A DNA stretch of 64,000 nucleotides, from the NCBI GenBank assembly GCA_944470555.2, contig OX104128.1:39415920-39479919 (forward strand). Direction: 5' to 3'. This document shows, piece after piece, positions 1 to 10,400 of this stretch. Source of the DNA: Heterobilharzia americana. Lineage: Eukaryota; Platyhelminthes; Trematoda; Strigeidida; Schistosomatidae. How positions within the stretch are numbered: the stretch's first letter is position 1; each line of letters opens with the position of its first letter. The notes under the pieces are model-generated. The model had not been told where the DNA came from. It ran no database searches and was given only the letters and a program-made list of their open reading frames with translations. The position numbers and the translations under genes are program-made.

Positions 1-252
1 CCCTGTTTACAAATACGATGAACTAAAAGTTTATTTACGGCTCTTACTCTCTCCTAAAAATGTTTCATATTAAAAATAAATGAATGCTATTTTTCGGACA
101 AGTTCTCTTAACTTTTCACTATTACCTCCCAATCTCACATACTATTGATCATAATCAGGTATGATAAGACGATTTTACAAATATATGAATGATAGAATTG
201 AGATTTCAAGAGACTTGGATACTTTTTATGACATAATAATAGTGATGAGTAT

Positions 253-290
253 TGGCTAGCAATGGAATCCAGAGCGTGTTTCGTCAGTGA
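253..290 (-). repeat. Sm-alpha-like SINE fragment, ribozyme 3' half
   Basis: Read on the minus strand this is GACGAAACACG, then a CTGGATTCC-like stem I strand and TGCTAGCC. That is the part of the Sm-alpha hammerhead from the 3' strand of stem II past the cleavage site. The upstream part is missing. It lies just left of a plus-strand copy. Confidence 0.7.
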
Positions 291-334
291 CAGGATATTA
301 CAAGCAACAACACAAAAGCTATATGAGTTCTAGT

Positions 335-541
335 AGGGACAACATCACTGACTGGGGTCAAGATACATCTGGCTACCGAGTCACAAATAGAAAGAAACTC
401 TCGTCCTGGTATCCGCTGCCAGACACAAATAAGTCAATTATAACAATAAATATTCAGGCAGTATCCAGCCAAGAGTCCATATGCCAAAGGAGATCGATCA
501 ATTCGGTCCAATTGAGGACGGCATATTACAAGCAGTAACAT
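335..541 (+). repeat. Sm-alpha-like hammerhead SINE, 5' truncated
   Basis: The copy contains a hammerhead remnant at about 380-425: GAGTC, CAAATAG, GAAAC, TCGTCCTGG. The catalytic CUGAUGA is degraded to CTACCGA, so it should not cleave. The usual tail follows, with GGCAGTATCCAG, GTCCATATGCC and GATCAATTCGGTCCAA, ending in ACAAGCAGTAA. It is tRNA-derived and non-coding; the short open frame over it is accidental. Confidence 0.75.
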
Positions 542-1065
542 AACTTCCTGAGATAACCTGTACTTGTATATTGACAGTGTTGCATAACCTGGTTTGTTGA
601 CTGAAAGGTGTGCATAGACTGTAGTACTAACATAACGACGGATGGTCTAAGAATTTAACTTCTGGCTCAGAGGAAATGGTAAAGAAACGTATTTTCTCAT
701 CCTCAAACCGATGTGACAACCTAATAACTATAGGCTTGAATAATAGCACTTTATTGGGCCCTTTTAGAATGTCAGTAATTGATATATCAGGTGTTCGCAT
801 GATATTGAATAGTTATCCACACTTATAAGTAGAGGATCAATGATATTAAACAGATTTTTGAACTCAAGCAAACTGAACGATTGGATATGTACTGAGATTA
901 CTTTGATTAAAATGGCTGCATCGTTTTACCACTGATCCTGTACGCTTGTAATCTATATGTAATGATGATACGGTTATTAGCATTTCGCAACTTATTATTT
1001 CATCTAATCTGGGATATTTACAATTTTTAATAAGTCAACCAACATGTTATTCAATTGTAACTGAC
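541..1065. other. Intron 5 sequence, no exon seen
   Basis: It lies downstream of exon 5 of the transporter. It was searched on the minus strand for the expected PETKG-type end of helix 12; none was found. Confidence 0.6.
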
Positions 1066-1497
1066 CTGTATTACAGTATAGCTGCATAACACAATCAGAT
1101 TTGATAGCCATTGGATAGACTGACTAAGTGAATAAGCAGCAGCTCTAGGACCTTGTCTGAATATCTCTGACACGATAAGAGCGGGGACTGGTCCTAAACC
1201 CAATGCAAAACTGCATACATAGATCAAGATAAGAATATTTGATATAATCCCCATTGCAAATCTTGAACTTTCTGGACCAGAAACAGCCAAATTGACAAAT
1301 ACTGTGAGCAATAGCAGAGACAAAGCCAGAGATACGGTGGGCCATAACAGTAGTGTTCTACGTCCAGCACGCTCCAACAATGGAAGAGAAATAATTGTTA
1401 CAATGATATTGAGTACTCCAATAGCAAAGACGCAGTATTGTGAGTAAGCGTCACTGATGCCAGCCAATTCCAACATGAGAGATGAATAAGTAATAAC
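1066..1497 (-). CDS. Glucose transporter exon 5 (helices 7-10)
   Basis: The exon has 144 codons, starting VITYSSLMLE directly after SGINA of exon 4 and ending CSYTVIQ before donor GTCAGT. It holds the rest of helix 7, helices 8-10 and part of the following segment. Motifs are LLERAGRRTLLL after helix 8 and GPVPALIVSEIFRQGPRAAA in helix 10, followed by SIQWLSNLIV. The residue after GPVP is alanine, where most class I GLUTs have the tryptophan numbered 388 in human GLUT1. The later tryptophan (412 in GLUT1) is kept. The frame runs a few codons into the intron before a stop. The next exon is not in bases 1-1065. Confidence 0.96.
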
Positions 1498-4400
1498 CTG
1501 TACAATAAGGGCAAATAAATACACATGCATAAACATGTTATTAAGGGAAAAAAATAACACACACAAAAGTTTGCTTAGCATTACATCACTACAGAGTGTG
1601 AGTTGAACTGATCTGTATTGGTATTGAAAAGAAAAGACAATATTCATATTTACAAGTTTGTTGATACCATGAAAACATACATGAAGGGAGTGATATCTAC
1701 CGTTAAGTAACCACTACCACTGCTTAAATCAAGTTCAGTTTTTATTTAAATGAATGGATCACTGAGTGGTAAACAATGTAATGGTCAATTCTTGGGGGTT
1801 AGCCGAAGTCTACTGATCAAGTTTCCAAAGTGACAAAACACTCAAATGCACAGTTTCCGTATGGGTTTAAAGATTCCAGTCGCATATTGGTGTTTAATAC
1901 ACTGTACCATATAAAAGTGATCGGATGAAAGAAAGATAGCAAATTCTTCAAAGTAGTCTACTATAACTATCTCAAACTGTACATTGAGAAAAGCTAGTAA
2001 ACAAGAAATTTGTAGTTTTGATGGCGTTGTGTTTTCTAACCTGGATAGTTTAATCATAATGTTTGCACTGTTATTCTAGACAACATAATGGGCACAAATT
2101 TCTGAAAGAAGTAAGTGGTGACAGTTTCATCACAAGTGGTTTAGCTGATTGACTTGATGACTCCTTGTGTGATTGCTTGTTTCTGCTGAAATATTGTCAT
2201 TGTCTCCATACCCATTTCCATTAGTTGCCACATACAAGTGAACTTTGACATTCTTGGTGTTGTTTTTTTTTCTTCTTGGGTGATCGATTGGGTCAATGTC
2301 AATAGATCTGTTTTGTATAAAACATTGTTATTGATCTGAACATTTTAACGTGTCAATGAATTCTACACAAGAACCAACTCTAACGCTGAATGATATCGCT
2401 GCTGAATGTCAACGATCGGTAAACCTACAATGAGATACAAGTTTAGTCCAATCCGGACGCCAGGGTGACCATGAAGTGCATGTTTTCGCCAGAAATCGAA
2501 TTCCTCTGCATCCTTTCTGGCCCAAAGACCCCTGGTTCTTCGCCTCCTGTTCGTCATCCCGGCAGCCCATACAATACTAGAAGAAACATGAAGAAGACTC
2601 CACCATCCCCCTGCTGGCATTGTGGCACATGGCATTTCGTTAAATCTTGTCCTTATAAACAGAATAAAGGCAGGGATTGTAATACTGTGGGTCACAATGA
2701 CGGGTTTTGCAAGCAGCCCCCATCACACAGAACAGGCAGGTCACAATCCAGTTACCGTCGAAGATCGAAGTCTCGATCAGTCGGTAAATCTCTTAGTCTT
2801 ACTGCTGCTTTTCAACACATGCACCAGCAAGGAGAAAATATATCACCGTCCAGATAAATAACCATTCGGCATGATTACAAATCGACACAGCTTCCGATAT
2901 AACGAAGCTATGGTGGAAGACTGGTCGACCTCCTCCCCAGAAGATGTACGGATCGAAAGCGGTCCCCAACAGTTCGGTTCCATCTGGATCCCAAAAAGCT
3001 AAGGTAGTAAAGTTTTCTGTTTTTTTCTTTCAAAAAGTGGGAGGTGTTGTGATGCCCCAGTTTTGTTTAAAACATTGTTATTGATCTGAACATTTTAACG
3101 TGTCATTCCCACACCATTTTACGGTATGACTAATAGTCTTTTTTCTGCCCCCATTGTAATGTAAGTCGCTAATTGGTTAATCTTTGCTCTTACTATGCAA
3201 ATCTCTCAAAGTTGAGGACAAGGTCATTTTTCATAAGTGTACCTATTCACGTGTTTTGGGAGTGAATTGTTATTATATTCTAGGAGTAATACACTCTCCC
3301 ATCTGCCAGCTTCGGTCTTCTCTCTATTCGTCCCGAGGTTGTAGTCAGTGGCTCTTGCGTAGTAAGCTGTCAGCTAAGCAAGCGTATTATATTCGTTTCG
3401 GAATATATATAACCATTAGCGTTTGAAACCATAACAGTTACTTTGGGTGATGGGTGAACAAAGATGAAGTGAAAACTTAGGTCACTGGTATGGTCGAAAA
3501 AGCAGCTTCTTGTTTCAAGGTTGGGTGATCTATCAACGGAACTAAGAGATCGAGCTACCGGAAAAGTTTCACATTTACTTCAATCACTGGGGTTTCTGGT
3601 TGGTTACCATATGAAGGCATGATACTGAAACTCCCCGTTCATTGTCCTTACATTAACTTTTCATCCAGATCTCATTTCAATCTAAATTGAACTGAATGAG
3701 ACAAGAGGGTTGTAGTATTAATTATAAATAGGGCTGTCTGAGATAACTGTGGTTTGGCAAGCTAATTTTATTATTACCAGGTAAAGAATAAATATATAAT
3801 ATAAACCCGAGTCCTAGTGGGATGGAATTTGACCAAAATGTTTCCCTATGTCTTCGATGTATACATAACAAGTGAATGTACAGTGAATTTACAATTACAA
3901 GTGATAGACACTAAAATATTCTAGAAGTAGTATTCATCATGGACTGACATCTGTTGGGGAACCATTGAAAATCTGGGAGCACTGGAAAGCTGTTTCGTCC
4001 TAGTTCGATCCCTAGCCGGGTCATGGGTGCGTACTGCTAAGGAGTTCCATATTAGGGCGAAACAACTGTCCAGTGCTCCCAGATTTTCAATGGTTCCCAA
4101 ACTGATGTCAGTCCATGACGAATACTACTTCTAAATTAAAAATCCCCATCCATCTCAAAAACTAAAATATTCGATTTAGAAGTAGTATTCATCATGGACT
4201 GGTATCAGTTGGGGAACTACTGAAAACCTGGGAGCACTAGACAGCTGTTTCGTCTTAGCATGGGACTCCTCTGTAGTAAGCACCCACGACCCGGCTAGGG
4301 ATCGGACTCAAGACCTTCAGGTTTCACGGCGAACGCGTTAAGCATTCAGCCACTGGGTCGATTTCCAGTGGTTCACAATTTCCAACTTCTGTCAACTCAC

Positions 4401-7400
4401 GACATCTCAAAAATAAATTAAAATATTCTATCTAAAATGCTGCCGTAAAAGATTGCTGAAGAGGCGATTGCACACTCTATAAGATACAGGTGTATATGTA
4501 TTGATTGTCATTACGCAGATATACCTTGGCATATAATAATTTACAAAAGTAGTGAACCCGATTTTTCTTCTCTTTGTATACTTGTCAGAAAAAATAATCG
4601 TCACCTTGGAGATCTTTCCTTTTTACACGACTGTAGTGTATGAAACAAGTGGGACAGCTGTTTTGCGATTAAAATAGTTAGTCGTACACCTTTTTTTGCA
4701 GACAAAATAATTACCACTTTCTAATCATCTCACTAAACAAAGTTTAGATGGATGCTTGAAAACATGACACAGTAATGAGTTATAGCTAGTCGCTAGATTT
4801 TGAGATGATGGAGAACATTTGCAGACTAGGAGGACGATTCTGATGGCGTTGTGTTCTTGGAGCTGGATGGTTTACGTAGCCTTCGAAGGATTGCTTCAAA
4901 TAGAAATAACTAAAAGGTCTCTAAAAGGAGATCACAATGATGAATGTAATTCAACTTTATACTTAAATGGTAGGATATTGACGTTTGCATGCATGACTTC
5001 GTCACAAACTGATAGGAAGTCCCCCAAGTCGAAATCAACATTAAAGATTATCAGCCGCCCAGGTAAAAATTTCGAATTTCGTGTTATTGAACAACTTTGT
5101 CCTTCAGCTGACCAATAAGAATAGTGTCCCACTTGTGACCAAGTGGTTTCATTTTCTGAAGGAAAACTGTATATAAATAATGCTGTCAAATAAAGTTATC
5201 TTCCTTACAGTCACAAGCGGGACTTTGTCTTTTGGTTTTCGCAGTTTAGTCAAACATCAGACGTTTAAGAGAGAACAGTCAGTAAATGTATCCAGTCCAG
5301 GTACTGCATTGCACTATTATAGTTTAGCATACTTATTATTATACGCTGCGGTCACTTCATAAACAAAATGAGGAAATATCAATTCAAACTAACCGCATTA
5401 ATTCCGGATAACTGTTGCAACACTTGAATAAGACAAGCAATGAGCACAGGCATGCGTAGATCTCTTTGAGTGAAAAGTTGAGTGAACTTGAAAACTGGTT
5501 GATTTTTCGCTACTTCCATTTCTTCACGAAGCTCTCCAATGAATGTATCAACGTTTTCTTTAGAATTCAATCTTACAAATGCTTTTCTTGCTGCAGCTTC
5601 GTTATTCTTTTTCATATATAAGAATCGAGGGCTCTCAGGACAAAAAGGTAGAGTAATCAATGAGGCAGCAGCTGGAACTGCTCCTAAAGCGACAGCAAGT
5701 GGCCATAAGTTTGGTGTGTTCAGCAGAAATGAAAATGTAATGAAGTAAGCGAATGCAATTCCAATAGTTACAGCCAACTGATGACAAGCACCTATTCCTC
5801 CACGCAGATCACGTGGTGCAACCTCAGTTAGATACAGAGAAGCTATACCAATCGTGATACCACTGTTAATACCAATAATGAAACGACCAACAAATAACAA
5901 AACAGGCTGTTGAACAAGAACACATGGACCAACTAAGATTCCACCGAGAATACCAATAACATTATTCACGATTAAACCATTACGCCTATAAGAAATAGAG
6001 AAGGGAAAAGGCTCTTAAATTTATCATATAGACTTAAGGAATTGCAAAAGGCCTAAATTAAACACGATGCACTATGAAGTTTGCATTCTTTTTATCAAGA
6101 AAAAAAGAAGTTTGAAGACTGACTAGTATCCATTGAAAATTTCAAGCAACGAAGCTGAAAAAAATTTCCTTCTCTATAAATCTCTAAGTAATGAATAATT
6201 TCAACTGACATTCAAAGCCACTTAGTAATAACCATCGACAACCGATTGTATCCCAGTACAAAACTTTAGCTTATGGTTAAAAAAATTAAAGCTTTGACAT
6301 CAATTTACTGACACGTAGAACTTTTTTGCTGTCAAATAAGACACATCAGTTCTCAACAGACAACAAAGAAACTAGTAGTTTAAATTACACCTTTATTATA
6401 AAGGTTGCATTTGTCGACCATTTCACTCACTTGAGAGGTTGCATCAGTTCAAATGAGCTAGTTGTTGATAAAATCTCAGCTCAGATACGGAAGGCATGAT
6501 TAGCATACACAACCTATGTCACCTGTGGCGCAGATTAATTACTCAACTATTTATCCAAGGATGAGTATACTGCACTGCAGGCCATTCTGTTCTGTTGCAC
6601 GGCTGAGACATGGCCGTTAAAAGCAGAAGACATGAAGCAATAATACAGTTTTGACCACAGATGTCTTGTTAACATTGCTTGCGTTCATTAAAATCACCGC
6701 GTGTGCAATGCTGAGGTCAAGTGAAAGGTACTTAGTAAGACAGGCAAGTCGATTAACGATGCTATGAACCTTAGTCGACTGATATGGCTTGGACTTGTGT
6801 TGCGCTTTTTAAGCCACCGTCAACCTTGACGTGCCATGGCTAGGGGAAGTTGGGTTACCTTGAAAGAAATTTCAGGTTGACCAGACCGAGATCTGGCACC
6901 ATTCGATAAAGTCTCTTAATGTTGACCTGAGCTGTACGGGGAGATGTGGACTCCAACCAGGAATCAGTGGCTGAGGATTGACTCTTAGTGATATGGCTAA
7001 AACTCGGTAGCGATGGTACAGATATATTCACCCTTTGATATCTAAAGCTAGAATATTTGCACTAACCGTTGTCTTCAGATTTTTGGTTCTTGCACACTAC
7101 TTCATCTACCTTGATATCACTCTTTTTCTATCTACCGGTTCTTTGTTTACTGTGAATTGTGGCAACTGGAGCGGATGTACTTGTGTCCGGCATCCTAGGT
7201 TGATTTTGTCTCTCTCTCTCCCTCTCTCTCTCTCTCTCCCTCTGAAGTCTTCTTTTCACTTCAGTTATTTACTTTTTATAGGAGATTGATGTATATTCCA
7301 ATCGTTTAAAACACTCATTAGTAAATTTATTAGTTATTTCTACAATCATATGACACAGATTCATGTGTCTTAAAAAGATTATACGTGAAATTTAGTCTAA

Positions 7401-10400
7401 ATTTATGTAGCAAGAGGTTTACAGTTAATGAAAGTGGACTAAAAGATAATATGATAATTATTACGAGTAAGGTAGCAAGATGAACACAGACCTCGAGGTC
7501 ATAGAAATAATTTTAACTATAGTATCACATAATACAACAATATTTATGTCATTCAATTTACAATAGGTGAAAAAGTATTAACATTTTTATTCATGTTCTA
7601 TAATTTAAATCGTTTTGTGAAAGAATCACACCTTATTGTTCCACGAGAGTACCTTTAGAAGTGAAATAGATGACGGATATTTCAGTGACAGGTTGGATAT
7701 TGTTATCAGTCTATCTCACTAAGCATTCGCGTCGAAAATGATGATTAATAACATGGGTATATGATATCTGTTGCCGATACTCGGAGCTTCAGTTTATCGT
7801 ATAACCTATAATACAGAAATTCTTACTCAATGTCGTGTTAAGGTAATCCAACAAATAGTTTCACATTTATTACAGAAGAAAAGGAATACAACCTCGATTA
7901 CATCATCATTGATATGATGGGTTCAAGAAAAACCATTTATTAATCAGAAGTAAGAAAGACAATCACTTTTAATACTTACCGACCAAGCCCATCAGCTACC
8001 CAACCGCAGCTGAATGCTCCTAAGGCAGCTGCGACCACAAAGATTGTACTGACTTGAGTATAGAAAAAGTTTGAATCCAAATTTGGAGTATTTGGAACAA
8101 CTGTTTCATTGAAATATGCTTCAATATTCTGTAAATTAGCGGGAAAAAAAGATTGTCTGATGAACATAATAAATGATGCTTTGGTATATGAACTGATTCA
8201 TTTTGAAATTGGTAAACAGTTTAAGGATGAAAATATAAATCAAGTGTATTCTTTAGTATGGTAACTATTGTCAATTGCTAATTACTAGGAAGGGTTGATG
8301 GATAACAGCTTGTTCATTTAATATTGTGTAGTATTAATCACATAACTGAATAGTAGAAAACTATTTATGAATATACAGAGATAAGACCATTGCAAGGGAA
8401 TTCGTATCCGACCTCTGGATAAGCGGTTTGCTATTACTTTGTGAATTTTAAACGTTGAAGTAATAATTGCAATAATGCGTTATATAAGTTTTATTATTTA
8501 TGTGGTTCATTAGGGTAAAGAACCTAAGTTCATTGCTTCACACGATTGCCTACAGCTATCAAATGTAGTGAATGTATTCATGTATCACCTATCTCAACTG
8601 TTCGACTATTTACTTTGGCCGACAAACTTCAACCAGGAATAAGCAATACTGAATGATAGTAGTTAGCATCCTGTGACCTTTTCCCGTAAACACTTTATTA
8701 TAGTACAGGCTGACTGTACTCAGAACAACTTCAAAGTATACCTAACTTGTTAAAATGCTTACCACGGATTCGAACACAGGATAGTGTAGTTATTTATTAG
8801 AGGTCACAGATATCCTTTGTTACCTATTTGCAACAAAACATTTAATTTCAGGATTTCCTTCATATGGATTTAAATTATGTAATAACAACCATGGTCCCGA
8901 GTTCAAACCGTAGCCCAGTCGTAGGTCCGTACTGCTGACGAGCCCCATACTGGGGCGAAACACCTGTCCACTACTACCAGTTTTTCAATGATTTTCCAAC
9001 TGATGTCAGTCCGTGATGAATACTACCTTGAAACCAGTTATAGGTTAAGTTTATCAGTCACTAAGATATGTATTCCAATGAGAAACAATGGCCAAGACAG
9101 ATCATTTAGTTAGACATACCTAGCTAGACGTTTTGACCAAGTCATTTTGTCTGTAGGCCAAATTTTCTTCAGGCAAGCTTTTTGTATGCAGCCATTTTAA
9201 TACTTCAATTGGTTATCCTTGTTCTTTGATACGATGACTGACGCTGCAATTCTATTGGTTTTCGTTCCAAATACTACTGTAATCATGCTGTTGTAAACAT
9301 AAGTATGTACTATTGTGCCACTGAGTGTTATCAAAATGCTTACCATAGCTAGTCTGTAAATGCTTCAAAATGCTTGGTATTGTTATATTCCTATTTAATT
9401 TTGATATAGAAATACCTGGGATTCATCTTGCGATATAAGACTCCTTAGTAGACCTAGAGTATGCAGATGACATAGTCATGTTAGGTGATGATGCTAACAA
9501 GATGCAACGTCTTCTGGACACTGAGTGAATGATGAAATCTCCACATGAGTCCAAATGACTTGTTTTGCTTTCGCCAACTTAATCTATTTATGACGCCGCC
9601 ATGATATCCACTCGCTCACCATTCGGCCTATGTACTACACCAAGTCCACTGTCTCCTACCATATGTCTATGAAACATGGCCATTGAGGATAGATGACATC
9701 AGAAAGCTCCAAATGCTTGACCATCATTACCTTTGTAGCACAAACCACGTATCATAGTGCCATCATTTAAGTAGAGTAGAAGTCAGTTATAGAGTTTTAG
9801 GGAGGAGAGTGAATAACTGAAGGAGGTTGTGAAACTTCTTCAACTGAAGTGGTTAGAACGCGTGTTACGCATATCTAATCACCGTAAACCTCGTCGTACA
9901 GTGTTAATTGAAGTAGGTTTAGGCTGAAAAAAAGGTTCAAGATGGACAGGATGTAATCTGACTGTTGGGCTGAGCCGCATAGGGAAGTGAAAACTTTGCG
10001 GTTAGGGTTCATATGACTACAAAAGCTGATGGTTGGAGACTACAGATTATGCGTCTCAGAACCAATGGAGATGTGGCAGATGTACTCACACATTATTTAC
10101 ATATTGATCATCATACCTAATTTCCTTGTCGCATTCCGGCTTGTTCTATTTTCACCAGTTTTTGACACTCTGTATTACTTTCTGATTTTAGGAAAAGACA
10201 AGACGTGGTTTCAGCGAAGAGAAATTTTTTCTTTTCGAGGAAGTTCACTTTTTGACTTCCTTATCTTTCATATTGCTGCATTTTCACTTGATAAGGTGAT
10301 ATGTGTGACAACTTGGACCTTCATGCAATATACCAGGTCCCATGAGAGTATTGAGTGGTTGATTAACCGCTGGATTGTGTGAATATATGAATTACAATTA

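Larger units (their letters stand above)
2309..3438 (+). mobile_element. Relic of an LTR retrotransposon inside GLUT intron 4
   Basis: This is an internally deleted gag-pol element. A roughly 46-bp segment (2309-2354) is repeated at 3060-3105 and is probably LTR-derived. Between them lie a gag start, zinc knuckles and a protease-like DTASD. The right LTR may run from TGTTGTGATGCC at 3048 to ACCATAACA at 3438 (TG...CA ends); the left LTR is mostly lost. Reverse transcriptase, RNase H and integrase are absent. The double zinc knuckle and DTASD are typical of Ty3/gypsy- or BEL-like elements. It is antisense to the transporter gene. Confidence 0.7.

Noticed and set aside
1..1065. Search for the last GLUT exon
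   Set aside because: No minus-strand PETK-like or helix 11-12 coding stretch with splice sites was found, so the exon is taken to lie outside.
4819..5118. 99-codon plus-strand frame in GLUT intron 4
   Set aside because: No motif, antisense to the gene, basic and serine-rich as chance frames here are.
7035..7289. 84-codon hydrophobic frame with SLSLPLSLSLPL
   Set aside because: It translates the LINE UTR and the TC repeat.
8755..8790. GTTCGAATCC on the minus strand as a tRNA gene
   Set aside because: Only a B-box; no A-box or cloverleaf arms.
10029..10382. 117-codon frame with hydrophobic stretches
   Set aside because: It starts in the LINE remnant's end; no splice sites or family motif; apparent helices come from T-rich sequence.
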